Origin: an uncultured Colwellia sp.
GTDB taxonomy: Bacteria > Pseudomonadota > Gammaproteobacteria > Enterobacterales > Alteromonadaceae
Length of the DNA: 64,000 nucleotides
Assembly (NCBI GenBank): GCA_913058245.1
Contig: CAJXQJ010000004.1
Coordinates: forward strand, 146,678-210,677
Reading direction: 5' to 3'
This document shows, one piece after another, positions 9,256 through 17,805 of this stretch. Position numbers and translations under genes: made by a program. The number at the start of each line of letters is the position of its first letter. Position 1 is the first letter of the stretch. The notes below the pieces were generated by a model. It made no database searches and was not told the DNA's origin. It saw only the letters and a program-made list of their open reading frames with translations.

Positions 9256-10857
9256 CTAGCCATTGAGTCCTCCTGATACCAGTAATGACCCTTTATGACC
9301 GTTATAAAAAGCTGTTTGTTGTCGAGTATTAAATGACCTATATGCTCCATTCAGTTTGAGCCATTGATTGATATTCAACAATTTCCATGATTTGGTGTTT
9401 ATGTAATCACGTAATTCGTCTTCAATCCCCTTCGGTAACTCACGTTCAAGGAAATCATCTAACACTCTGTCAAATATCCATCCAATAAGTGCCCATTTGG
9501 TTCCAAATGGAGAGCCAATCCGCGAAAACAAATCTGCATCAACTGTGAGATCTATTGCTTCCAGCTCCTGAATTTCCGCTTTTAGCAGAATAACCCCATC
9601 TTCAATAACCGGATAGAATCGGATCGAAACTTTACTTTTGCCATTTTGTTCTACGTCTACTTCTCCAATTTTGGCGCGGTTGCCATACCCTATATCCATA
9701 GTGATATCAGCATCCCCTTCCATCTCTATATTAAAGCTTAGTAGAATTGCCCCCCACCTTGAGGTTGTTTCAAGAGATATATTAAAGTCAGAAAAACTCA
9801 CGGAAGCACGGAATTTGTATCCTATAAAACCATTATCCTTGTCTCTGAATGTAAGAGATGGTCGGAAGTCTACATTGAATTCATCGACTTGCTTTTTCGG
9901 AATATACATACCAAAATCACCAAATCCGTAGCTCTGAGAATCAATATCGGTCACTCGTCCACCAGTACCTCTTCTTCCCCCCACGACAACATCGCCGTTT
10001 TGATTAGTTACATCTGGTTGTTGTGTTGGCTCTCTGTCTCCCATCCTGTCTCCTGTAGGCAAACACAGACAGATGTTCCTGTTAATTTCCATGCTATCCG
10101 GCACAATGATCAAGGTAGCCTTTGAAGGAGTCATCCCTCCGCCTTCGGAATGTCCCCCTATATGAATCGCAACAGGTGCTGAAAATGACGCTCCTGGAAA
10201 TAGATCAATGTATTTGAGCTTTTGAACATCAGGGAAGGTTCCAAGGATGATTTCTTGCGCCATACGGAAAGCCATTGCTCCTTCAACCCTAGCAAGATAG
10301 GTTTCGTCAATATCGCTACGCCCTGATACCCTTGCGCATTCCTTAAGCTCATCGATCAAAGCACCTTCTTTCAAAAGACGAATCATCTTAGGAATGAAAT
10401 CGCCCTCAAGTGCAGCTATATTCAGAGTCGTTTCATCTGCCGAGATCTGAAAACGCATATTCCGCATTTTCATAACCACACGCGTGAGGGGGTTCGGCAT
10501 TGTCATTATTTCGTCACCGCTTGCAGGGTCTACGCCCTTTTCCCAGCGGCCAAGAAGGAGATCAATTTGGAAACCTCCTAAGATCTCCAGAAATATGCCA
10601 TCATTAGTCTGAGTCAGGGCAGCTTCATACTTAACATTTGAACTACCAGACGTTTTTTTAAACTGATTTAGCTTTACCGCAAAAGGTTTATGATTTTCAA
10701 GAACCAAAAACGATCCCATAGATCGCGTTGCTGTTTCATAAAAAGCCTCTATGGATAATTTTTTGAGAGTATAATCCCCTATAAATACGCCGTTCTTATC
10801 TCCTGCGATATCATAAAGATCTTCGTGGACATTTCTCAATATATTGTTTGCTGTCAT
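9256..10857 (-). CDS. Unknown 533-residue protein (module B cargo)
   Basis: Not recognised. It has no signal peptide. Two beta-rich halves (about 1-280 and 310-470) are joined by a Gly-rich linker near residues 285-305 (GDVVVGGRRGTGG). The second half has regular alternating strands, followed by an amphipathic helical region (WALIGWIFDRVLDDFLERELP) and a polar tail. A lipid-binding TULIP/P47-like fold crossed my mind, but I see no diagnostic motif. The start is supported by GGAG eight bases upstream. It is the only gene between units 2 and 3 and is clearly more GC-rich than its surroundings, suggesting a different source. Confidence 0.65.
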   Translation of the reverse strand: MTANNILRNVHEDLYDIAGDKNGVFIGDYTLKKLSIEAFYETATRSMGSFLVLENHKPFAVKLNQFKKTSGSSNVKYEAALTQTNDGIFLEILGGFQIDLLLGRWEKGVDPASGDEIMTMPNPLTRVVMKMRNMRFQISADETTLNIAALEGDFIPKMIRLLKEGALIDELKECARVSGRSDIDETYLARVEGAMAFRMAQEIILGTFPDVQKLKYIDLFPGASFSAPVAIHIGGHSEGGGMTPSKATLIIVPDSMEINRNICLCLPTGDRMGDREPTQQPDVTNQNGDVVVGGRRGTGGRVTDIDSQSYGFGDFGMYIPKKQVDEFNVDFRPSLTFRDKDNGFIGYKFRASVSFSDFNISLETTSRWGAILLSFNIEMEGDADITMDIGYGNRAKIGEVDVEQNGKSKVSIRFYPVIEDGVILLKAEIQELEAIDLTVDADLFSRIGSPFGTKWALIGWIFDRVLDDFLERELPKGIEDELRDYINTKSWKLLNINQWLKLNGAYRSFNTRQQTAFYNGHKGSLLVSGGLNG

Positions 10858-11171
10858 TTACAATCTCCTATATATGTTGTTCCCTTATGGAAATTTAACA
10901 GGTTCCAAAAGGTCGTGTTTCCGTTACACAAGATCCGAAACAACATGCCGCTCCGACCTCAATTAGAAGTGCAGAGATCATTTCACATCTTTATACCTGA
11001 CTGCATATTAGCGAGTGGATCATTTAAAACAATTCTCATTAATAAAATAGAATATTATAGAAATTCACGCTGATTTTTAATAAGTAACATTAATAAGTTA
11101 CCAGAATTAATTTTATTAGCAATGTCACGTCCTAGAATAGGTTTACACTTTTAGGGCGAGGCAATAGAAAT
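10858..11171. other. Intergenic, nothing seen
   Basis: About 310 bases between the module B gene and repeat unit 3. It holds the upstream region of the leftward 533-residue gene; no gene, repeat or clear promoter was recognised. Confidence 0.4.
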
Positions 11172-11203
11172 AAAAAAGCCCGAATATTGCTATTCGGGCT
11201 TTC
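11172..11203. terminator. Hairpin terminator, unit 3
   Basis: Stem AAGCCCGAATA / TATTCGGGCTT with a T-rich right flank (TTCTTTT) and A-run on the left. Confidence 0.8.
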
Positions 11204-11333
11204 TTTTAATGATTAGAACTGAATAATTTAGAGCATAAACCCTATTGAATCATACCGCCCATGTAGCGCATATCTACTTGTTTTTATTCAGCTAGTTACA
11301 TGGGAGTTAGTGACGACACCCCACTTTATACCC
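11172..11333. repeat. groEL-tail repeat unit 3
   Basis: Hairpin at 11172-11203, groEL-tail remnant at about 11245-11263 (reads Met-Gly-Gly-Met, stop lost), TACATGGGAG, then the core GACACCCCACTTTATACCC at 11315-11333. It borders modules B and C. The segment between hairpin and tail differs from units 1 and 2 but resembles unit 4 (TTAATGATTAGAACT versus TTAAGTGATTAGACTT). Confidence 0.75.
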
Positions 11334-11540
11334 ATACGAATTCATGACTAAAGTTAACCAGCTGAACTTTAACGAATTTACTCTTTGATTTAAAAATTCA
11401 TAACGTTTCATCACTTTCGAAAACAGAGTCGCTATAAACACATGTTCAATAAAACTAATCATTCATATTCCAACACACAATAAAAGTAGCTTTTAGGCTA
11501 ACTTTGTCAACAGTTGCCCAAAGTTCACTAAATTCAAGAA

Positions 11541-11765
11541 TTAATTTATCTCGACTTTTGATCCTCTTAGCCAATTGCAGTCGATGGAGGAAGAAAGCTC
11601 GAAAGGCTGCTGAGTACTAGAAGCAAAACAGCCTCTTTCATTAAATTCAGCACAGAACTTCTCGATTACTTTTTTGATGACTTTGAGGCATTTTTCGCTG
11701 GCGACTATTCTGTAGCGCTTTTAGTGTTTTTTGTCACTCGGTACTTTCAGCCATTAGCTAGGCAT
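11541..11765 (-). pseudogene. Decayed gene fragment
   Basis: Leftward frame without a start, interrupted by at least one TAA. The last 64 or so codons read KRYRIVASEKCLKVIKKVIE and KFCAEFNERGCFASS, ending WLRGSKVEIN-stop. It is clearly protein-like but unrecognised. The neighbouring 11766-12126 region shows no convincing gene. Confidence 0.35.
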
Positions 11766-12126
11766 GTCTAATAAGACTTCCTTATCAAAACCTTGTAGCT
11801 AACGGCTAATGATATCTGAGTGGATTGCAATTTTTGGTAGTTGCACATACCTTTGATTAAGCTTATATTAGATTTAGTATAGGGACGTTTGCATCTATGG
11901 GTGTATTTTCCGTTGTTTCGTCTTTGAAGCGTTCGCTTGGAAACGGTATTAAATATTGGAAAAAGGGATACAAAAACTCCATTACTATTCTTATCTATCA
12001 AACTCTTTTCGATTAAAGGATTGTTTTCGTAGCTTTTTTCTTTGTTTTGTCTTTTTTTGAAAAATTTGAGAGATAAATTGAAGTCTTAACACTTATTCAA
12101 ATAATTCTATTGATAAATTTGCGATT

Positions 12127-12720
12127 ATGAGTCTATTAAGTATTGGACATGAGTCAGGTGAAACGGGCACTTGTGCTGGTGTGTTTGAGTATAACGCCAA
12201 AAAGTGGATTCTATCGTGCTCACATGTTTTAGCTCCTGAAGGCTCAAACGTAAATGACAAGATTTTGTGTCCAGGTCTAAAAGACAGTGAGTCCCCCAGA
12301 ATTATAGGGAGGCTAAAGGGATTCAATAGGTTAGACGATGGAAATTTTTTCCCTAACACTATGGATGTAGGTATAGCTTTATTAATTGAGGAATCCTATT
12401 ACCCTGAATTGAATATTCATGAGTATTCAATACCGATTGAGGACACGAATGTCATGTTCAATGGAAGAACATCTGGCGAATCAACAGGAGTAATTCTCGA
12501 CACAAATTTTCGTTGGACTATGGAATTGGGTGGTAATTATTTTGGATTTGATAGTCAACTGAAGACATCATGTGTCTCCAAAAAAGGGGATTCAGGAGCA
12601 TTATTGATCGATGAAAACCTTCGTCCGATTGGAATCGTTATTGGTGGCAGTGATGAAGGGGCCGTTGTAACACCAATATGGAGAATATTTTTAAATTTGG
12701 AAGAAATACTAGGGGAATAG
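12127..12720 (+). CDS. Cytoplasmic trypsin-like serine protease
   Basis: Protein of 197 residues with a chymotrypsin-fold layout. The triad can be read off: H33 in SCSHVLAP, D80 in TMDVGIALL, and S156 in KKGDSGALL, where GDSG is the classic nucleophile motif. There is no signal peptide, so it acts in the cytoplasm unless exported by another route. It is compact compared with DegP-type proteases and has no PDZ domain. It is first in a three-gene operon; the stop is one base before the next ATG. Small soluble trypsin-like proteases often serve as effectors in bacterial defence modules, so that role is possible here, but it is inference. Confidence 0.75.
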   Translation: MSLLSIGHESGETGTCAGVFEYNAKKWILSCSHVLAPEGSNVNDKILCPGLKDSESPRIIGRLKGFNRLDDGNFFPNTMDVGIALLIEESYYPELNIHEYSIPIEDTNVMFNGRTSGESTGVILDTNFRWTMELGGNYFGFDSQLKTSCVSKKGDSGALLIDENLRPIGIVIGGSDEGAVVTPIWRIFLNLEEILGE

Positions 12721-12721
12721 A

Positions 12722-13654
12722 ATGAAATTAAGAATAATTGCTGCAACCACTTTGATTTTGAATACTCTAACAGCGTGTACAACTATTGAAACGCACTCTG
12801 GGCATACTGGTAATGGTATACCTTATTATTTGCCAAAACCTGTTCTACTAGTAAAAGAGCCTATAGAAAAAGATAGAAGTAGTGAACTATACGCCGTAGT
12901 ATCGCTTGGCGGTGTGACGACTGCATTATATAAATTTAGTAATGATATTAATGCGGGAATTGCCGATTTAAAGAAGTTAAAGAATATCAACGATGGAGCT
13001 CCTGTAGTACTCAAAGCTATTCCATCCACTGCTGTAAATGAAGTAAAGTCCATCACAAAAATTGATCAGAAGAAGATAGATGACAAAAAAGACGATTCAG
13101 TTTTAAATGAAAATACAAAAGAATTTGCCGCTAAATCTGGTTCTACCGATGAAAGTATTTATAGATACATACCAACAGATCCATCAAAGTCATTTGAAGT
13201 GTTTTATGTTCCTGATACTTCAAAGCCTTTCAATCTCCAATTAAACCCTGGAATCTTTGGCGGAAAAGTTTCTGCAACGGTTTCTGATGGTTGGAAATTA
13301 ACAGCTGTTAACGGAGATCAGGATATCTCTACTGCACTAAACTCATTGACCACACTAGCTGGAACAATGCTGACTCAACGCACAGATTTAAAAAAATCTG
13401 AGCTTACGGCAGATAAAGAGCTAGAGCTTGCAAAGTTAACCAATGAAAGTTCCGATTCTCAAAAATCTGGAGACGCGCAAAGTGTCGGAGCGGATAGTAA
13501 TACGTATACCAAAATTGATTTTAGAATTATTGGTTATATACGAAAAAATACAATAACTACAATTGATCCCGGGTTGTATGATTTAAACGCCTTTATAAGC
13601 GGTACTGCCTTACCATCAACAAACATTGAAGTATGGCAACGAACAACATTTTAG
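12722..13654 (+). CDS. Lipoprotein of unknown function
   Basis: Protein of 310 residues starting with a lipoprotein signal peptide, lipobox L16-T-A-C19. The mature part has no recognised domain. A Lys/Asp-rich stretch near 110-130 and a Lys/Glu-rich stretch near 225-245 look flexible; the rest alternates beta-like segments. It is placed one base after the protease stop and ten bases before the membrane protein gene, so the three probably act together: cytoplasmic protease, membrane-anchored lipoprotein, inner-membrane protein. Final localisation (inner or outer membrane) is not certain. Confidence 0.65.
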   Translation: MKLRIIAATTLILNTLTACTTIETHSGHTGNGIPYYLPKPVLLVKEPIEKDRSSELYAVVSLGGVTTALYKFSNDINAGIADLKKLKNINDGAPVVLKAIPSTAVNEVKSITKIDQKKIDDKKDDSVLNENTKEFAAKSGSTDESIYRYIPTDPSKSFEVFYVPDTSKPFNLQLNPGIFGGKVSATVSDGWKLTAVNGDQDISTALNSLTTLAGTMLTQRTDLKKSELTADKELELAKLTNESSDSQKSGDAQSVGADSNTYTKIDFRIIGYIRKNTITTIDPGLYDLNAFISGTALPSTNIEVWQRTTF

Positions 13655-13664
13655 GTATCAATAG

Positions 13665-14291
13665 ATGGAATACTTAAATGATCATTTGACAGGATTAATT
13701 GGACTGATTGGCGCGCTGGGCGTTTTGACATCGTCTCTTATTGAATTGTTTAAACCAAAGCTAAGAAAAAGATTTAATGAGAAAGTTATGTGTACATGGT
13801 CTAAATCTGTAGTTGAATTAATTAGCTCATTCGCAGACCTAGATAAAGCAACTACTTTAGCGCCGCAAGATTTTCTTAATTTGCGTAAAGATCTTAATGA
13901 GCTTTTTCTTACTTCTCCTAATACGTATCAGAATGAATTGTTAGAAGCTATTCGTTCAGAAAAAAGTTCATCGATTTATCAAGATGTTGCTTATCTATCT
14001 AACAATACTACACACAATAAACTTGCTGTTGAAGTGGTCGATGCTGCAAGACGGATTAGGCATCATTTAAAAATAATCAATAAACTTGAAGCGCGCCTTA
14101 TACTCCAGTCATGGAAGCTAGAGTTAATTAAATGGTCAGCTGGTATAAACTTTGTTTTGGTTTCGTCACTTGCAATAACTGCACATATTCCTACAAAAAG
14201 TATTATTTTTTTTGTGATTTTTGGTACAGTTCTTTCACCTTTATCGCGTGACGTTTATAAAACTATTCAGCAATTAAGGGTTTTAAAGTAA
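13665..14291 (+). CDS. Membrane protein of unknown function
   Basis: Protein of 208 residues. One hydrophobic helix lies at about 8-28 (LTGLIGLIGALGVLTSSL), followed by a basic stretch (KPKLRKR), a helical cytoplasmic domain of about 120 residues, and two further helices near 160-195. It is third in the operon with the trypsin-like protease and lipoprotein. The end is followed by unit 4. No family recognised; a membrane-anchored sensor or pore partner is a guess. Confidence 0.6.
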   Translation: MEYLNDHLTGLIGLIGALGVLTSSLIELFKPKLRKRFNEKVMCTWSKSVVELISSFADLDKATTLAPQDFLNLRKDLNELFLTSPNTYQNELLEAIRSEKSSSIYQDVAYLSNNTTHNKLAVEVVDAARRIRHHLKIINKLEARLILQSWKLELIKWSAGINFVLVSSLAITAHIPTKSIIFFVIFGTVLSPLSRDVYKTIQQLRVLK

Positions 14292-14564
14292 AATAAAAAT
14301 TTTGTATAAAATGATTATATTTATTAATGCCTTGTTCGTTTTTCTATTGAATAATTACTCAGGAATTCAGAGTTGATTGCTTTCTGACATAATTTCAATG
14401 GCCGGAATTTTTAAATAAGGCGACCTATAACGTGGGTAGCTTGGATGTTCGCTATTAACTCAATGAGCTTGCTACTAACCTTTAAAGGATCAATAAATTA
14501 ACGTCAGAAATATACATAATTAAGGCATGAAAAATGTGGTTAACATACTTATAAATAACGAATA

Positions 14565-14595
14565 AAAAACCCGAATATTGCTATTCGGGCTTTCT
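14565..14595. terminator. Hairpin terminator, unit 4
   Basis: AAACCCGAATA-TTGC-TATTCGGGCTTTCT. One arm carries a G-to-A change relative to the other three copies, but the central stem is intact. Confidence 0.75.
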
Positions 14596-14731
14596 CTTAA
14601 GTGATTAGACTTACAACATACAACATTAGAGTTTTAACTCTATTACATCATACCGCCCATGCGAAGCTTAACTGTTTGTTTTAATTAAATTATCTTAATG
14701 GGAAATATCATTGACACCCCACTTTATACCC
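14565..14731. repeat. groEL-tail repeat unit 4
   Basis: Hairpin at 14565-14595, a groEL-tail remnant at 14643-14660 that still reads Met-Gly-Gly-Met-Met-TAA leftward, AATGGGAA, then the core GACACCCCACTTTATACCC at 14713-14731. It is the best preserved and probably the youngest displaced end, bordering modules C and D. Nothing else is visible in 14292-14564. Confidence 0.8.
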
Positions 14732-14826
14732 CTGAACTTTAAAACCTTAATTAAGCATTTGAATTTTAAATAAATATTAAAATTAACCCTAGATAAAAAA
14801 ATAACTGAAAAATATATAATTATTTT

Positions 14827-15390
14827 CTAATCATGGACATTTATGTACATGGTTAATAAACCTGAGTCATCTTGTGGCACTGTATTTAATAGTTTGAAGT
14901 CGTGCTTAGAGTATAATTCAATTAACTTGTCATTATTTTCACATTCCAAAAAGACAACTCTTCCGCCAATTAGCTCTCGTGCTTGACTAAAAACTGAGTA
15001 AACCTCTTCAAGTATGCCACTTAATGTAATGGGATTTTTATCAATACTAAAATTTTTACCAATTTGACCAATAAGAAAAGCTTGTACTCTTTCAGCTTTC
15101 TTATTAAAACCATCCAGACGCTTAACTTCACTTCTGGAAATATTGGCTCCTTCTAAAATAAGCTCTCGAATAGTTACGGAGAAATAGGCAAGAATAGCAC
15201 CTGTTTTATTATCAAGAATTAGACGAGTACGCGCATTACCTGTCCTCTCAAAATCAAAAGCTTGATTTAAAAGGAAATGTTCTACATCGGAATTTTGAGG
15301 GCATGAAAACGAGGAAAGGAGACTTGTGGTCGATTGAATACCAAACTCTTCGACTAAGTCCCCAAGGCTGACAACTGTTGTGCTAATAAT
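14827..15390 (-). CDS. GNAT acetyltransferase, probable toxin of a TA pair, AUU start
   Basis: Protein of about 187 residues resembling phage-type GNAT toxins. It has an N-terminal SLGDLVEEFG and SFSCPQNSDVEHFL region, AFDFERTGNARTRLILD, and an acetyl-CoA loop FLIGQIGKNF, and ends LLTMYINVHD. The frame is open from a TAA upstream but has no ATG, GTG or TTG until far inside the protein. The first codons after a good AGG ribosome site (six-base spacing) are ATT ATT, so an AUU start is the simplest reading. The gene overlaps the small upstream gene by 37 bases. A minus-one frameshift from that gene, or start loss, are alternatives. Confidence 0.65.
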   Translation of the reverse strand: MISTTVVSLGDLVEEFGIQSTTSLLSSFSCPQNSDVEHFLLNQAFDFERTGNARTRLILDNKTGAILAYFSVTIRELILEGANISRSEVKRLDGFNKKAERVQAFLIGQIGKNFSIDKNPITLSGILEEVYSVFSQARELIGGRVVFLECENNDKLIELYSKHDFKLLNTVPQDDSGLLTMYINVHD

Positions 15391-15530
15391 GTGAGACCTT
15401 TCTTTTTATCGGCTTTATAATCACGTTGTTTAACAACAACTTTAACAGGATTAGCTAAATCCTTCTTTACTTGCGCGATTGAATCGTTATCTGTAACTAC
15501 AAAGCTCTTTTCAAAAGATGTAGTAGCCAT
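15354..15530 (-). CDS. Small antitoxin-like partner of the GNAT protein
   Basis: Protein of 58 residues: MATTSFEKSFVVTDNDSIAQ, then a Val/Lys-rich middle (VKVVVKQRDYKADKKKG) and LTLLAQQL at the end. Similar small proteins often precede GNAT genes in mobile elements and are presumed antitoxins. The ATG follows a strong GGAGGT, better placed than a GTG six bases earlier. The 3' end overlaps the GNAT gene, giving translational coupling. A palindromic operator lies in its promoter. The role is inferred from context. Confidence 0.65.
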   Translation of the reverse strand: MATTSFEKSFVVTDNDSIAQVKKDLANPVKVVVKQRDYKADKKKGLTLLAQQLSALGT

Positions 15531-15582
15531 ACACACCTCCTATAATTACTTATGTGTAGATCTTTAGTATAACAGAATTATC

Positions 15583-15598
15583 AGTCGTGTACACGACT
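15583..15598. promoter_or_regulatory. 16-bp perfect palindrome, likely operator
   Basis: AGTCGTGTACACGACT is a perfect palindrome about 55 bases before the small antitoxin-like gene. A TATACT minus-10 lies 15 bases downstream of it in that gene's direction, so the palindrome covers the minus-35 region and a bound protein would block transcription. The likely binder is the antitoxin-like protein or the adjacent HTH protein. Confidence 0.6.
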
Positions 15599-15634
15599 TG
15601 AGATATTTGCTGTACTTGATAAAACTAAAAAGCA

Positions 15635-16066
15635 TTATCTATTTTTCATCCAATTATCTATATCAATAGAACGCCAACCAACACTTCTACTACTTAGTGG
15701 TATTCGAGCAGGAAAATCTCCTTTTCGTTCCATACGCCATAGTGTAGTACGGCTCACTCCTACCAATTGGGTTACTTCATCTAACCTTAATATTCTTTCT
15801 TGGTTTTTATTCTCAGGCTTCTTAGCCTGCTTTATTGGTTCACTTATATGGTTCAACATATATTCAAGAAGCATGTAACCAAAGAACTCAATCTCAGCAT
15901 TTGGGAGTGTTATATAACCAATTTTATTTTGAGTAATAAGTTGTTGAATACTTTTTAGTGGGCAACGTAAAAATAATGAGGCTTCTTGCGTTGTTAGACG
16001 CTGATATAACCCTAATCCCATATTGTCAGATATTTCGCATAGTTGCGGTGAAAATGCTTGTTCCAT
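15635..16066 (-). CDS. Double helix-turn-helix regulator (excisionase-like plus AlpA-like)
   Basis: Protein of 143 residues with two DNA-binding segments. Residues 20-70 (LTTQEASLFLRCPLKSIQQL and on) look like an excisionase-type winged helix. Residues 92-143 (LRLDEVTQLVGVSRTTLWRM, FPARIPLSSRSVGW, ID.WM) are a clear AlpA domain. AlpA proteins control excision and integrase genes of prophages and integrative elements, so this is probably the excision or transcription regulator of module D. The linker between the domains is Lys-rich. The fused arrangement is less common than a single AlpA domain. Confidence 0.75.
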   Translation of the reverse strand: MEQAFSPQLCEISDNMGLGLYQRLTTQEASLFLRCPLKSIQQLITQNKIGYITLPNAEIEFFGYMLLEYMLNHISEPIKQAKKPENKNQERILRLDEVTQLVGVSRTTLWRMERKGDFPARIPLSSRSVGWRSIDIDNWMKNR

Positions 16067-16153
16067 ATATGATTAAGGTAGTGTTTTTCTGATTGAAAAT
16101 CAAAGCAATCAGGCACAAAATTACTAGTACGTTACTTTTGCTGGTGTATTACT

Positions 16154-16549
16154 TTGGAAGCTCACTTTTACCACCCTATAAATGATTCCCTTGAAGAAAA
16201 AGCTAAAGCTTATTCTAAAGCTTATAAGGCTTGGCAAAATATTGAAGCTAGCTTTCATTTTCATGATCAACAAGGTTGGACAGACCGATTAGGTTCTCAA
16301 GAAGATCTTCAAACAGCAATGAAAATAACTCAAACAACACTTGATATGGCTGTCGAATCCTTTTCAATTGAAGAGTTTCATTCTTTAACTCAAAAAGGCT
16401 TAGTTGCAAGTGATGAACTAACACTTATAGAATCACACCTTCACAAGAATCAAGCTACAAATGGGTCAATAATAGAGCTTAGAAAAAAAGAAATTCGTGA
16501 GAGTAGAAATAAAAACTCTAATAATCATGATATTGGCAAAGACATCTAA
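16154..16549 (+). CDS. Unknown 131-residue protein
   Basis: Not recognised. A hydrophilic, largely helical protein, probably cytoplasmic. The only reasonable start is a TTG at 16154; the first ATG would remove more than a third of the protein. The C-terminus is rich in Lys, Arg, Asn and Glu. It is divergent from the AlpA-type regulator and convergent with the N-oxygenase operon, and the AT-rich composition fits module D. Its reality rests mainly on open frame length. Confidence 0.5.
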   Translation: MEAHFYHPINDSLEEKAKAYSKAYKAWQNIEASFHFHDQQGWTDRLGSQEDLQTAMKITQTTLDMAVESFSIEEFHSLTQKGLVASDELTLIESHLHKNQATNGSIIELRKKEIRESRNKNSNNHDIGKDI

Positions 16550-16581
16550 CTTTAATTCCTATATCTAATAATGAAGTAAAG

Positions 16582-17805
16582 TTAACTCTTATTAGATCCT
16601 AAAGATTCTATAATTCTCTTATTTCTACTTGGTGAAGTTATGAAATTGGAGTCTGTGACGCCATGACTTATAATATTATTGGACTGGAGCCACATAGAAC
16701 TATTTGTTGATACTTTAAATTCATAATTTTCTGTAATATCATTTTGTTTCAAGATTGATGTAAGGTTGTCACTTAAAATATCTGAATGAACCCCACTACT
16801 AAACCCTGTGCAAATGATCGCAAGACTAGAATACAGACAAGCCTTTTCTTTTCCCTCTTTTTTAAAATTAATATTTAGTAAACCATCAACTTCACCTATG
16901 CTGTTAACTGTTGAATTAGTTATTACTTCAAATAACTTATCTTCTCGATTACTCCAATAGAATACATCTTCAAACAATTCTTCAGAAAAACTAGGATCAA
17001 CTCCATTTACCAATGGCTTTTCCTTGTTTCTTAAAGTGTTTTTTAAATTATCACATTCTGCAAAGTGTTTCTGAGAGCCAATATCTGTAAAAGCCACTCC
17101 TCTAAAAGGACTATTATCTATATCATTTATAGAAGCTGCTTTCGTTATCCAAGTTATTTTATTCACACATGTATTGTTAATTAGGTAGCTAATAATTTCA
17201 GCTGAAGATTGACCACTTCCAATTACTACAACGTCATCCAAATTCAACGGTGAAATAATTTTATGCATAAAATCTGATGCCAATATAACTTTACTACTTT
17301 TGGGGTAATTGAATATTGGAATGTACTTCTTCCCCACCCCTAAAACTATGTTTTGAGCAAATTCCAATACCTCTTCACCATCAATATCTGAACTGATTTC
17401 AAAAAGTGATTTTTCTATATTAAAGTCTATATTAATTATTTTCCGACCAAATTCAATAAAAGGAATTTGTCTTGCTGACCAATTTAAATAATCCTCAAAT
17501 TCACTACGACGCGGCCTTTTGATTCCTGAAATTAAGAACTCTTGTAACTTTCCCTTATCTTTCATGTAATTTAAAAAACTAAACCTACTAGTAGGCTCTA
17601 CAGGAGAAACTAAATCCCAAACATAATCACTTAACATAGTTGCATTTGGCAAAATTTGACCACTATGCCAAGTGATCCTCTCATTTGCCTCTATGAAAGC
17701 TAATTCCTGATTAGAAATAATTCCTTTTTCAGCTATCAAACAGGCAAGACTTAAATTAGACGGGCCTACACCTATCCCCATTAATTTATATATATTCTTC
17801 TTCAT
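16582..17805 (-). CDS. Flavin-dependent N-monooxygenase, lysine/ornithine hydroxylase family
   Basis: 407 residues, related to IucD/SidA/PvdA enzymes that N-hydroxylate amino-acid side chains or amines with FAD, NADPH and oxygen. Visible are the FAD motif GIGVGPSNLSLA at 11-22, FSFLNYMK near 80, RPRRSEFEDYLNW near 103-115, and the NADPH motif VVIGSGQSSAE near 200. A C-terminal FSSG corresponds to the ATGY-type segment. It is last gene of a five-gene operon, overlapping the preceding gene by 20 bases. No siderophore synthetase or transporter lies nearby, so a siderophore is unlikely and the product is probably another N-hydroxylated metabolite. The substrate is not known. Confidence 0.8.
   Translation of the reverse strand: MKKNIYKLMGIGVGPSNLSLACLIAEKGIISNQELAFIEANERITWHSGQILPNATMLSDYVWDLVSPVEPTSRFSFLNYMKDKGKLQEFLISGIKRPRRSEFEDYLNWSARQIPFIEFGRKIINIDFNIEKSLFEISSDIDGEEVLEFAQNIVLGVGKKYIPIFNYPKSSKVILASDFMHKIISPLNLDDVVVIGSGQSSAEIISYLINNTCVNKITWITKAASINDIDNSPFRGVAFTDIGSQKHFAECDNLKNTLRNKEKPLVNGVDPSFSEELFEDVFYWSNREDKLFEVITNSTVNSIGEVDGLLNINFKKEGKEKACLYSSLAIICTGFSSGVHSDILSDNLTSILKQNDITENYEFKVSTNSSMWLQSNNIISHGVTDSNFITSPSRNKRIIESLGSNKS

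Noticed and set aside
11768..12001. Leftward 77-residue frame as a gene
   Set aside because: No ribosome site, odd composition and no family resemblance; likely chance or decayed sequence.
5522..14595. Ordinary REP-type repeats explaining the four hairpins
   Set aside because: The shared sequence extends well beyond the hairpin to the tail remnant and core in a fixed order, which REP elements do not do; kept as an alternative only for unit 1.
5521..14731. Integron attC sites
   Set aside because: The units lack the paired R/L boxes of attC sites, carry groEL-tail coding remnants, and no IntI-type integrase is present.
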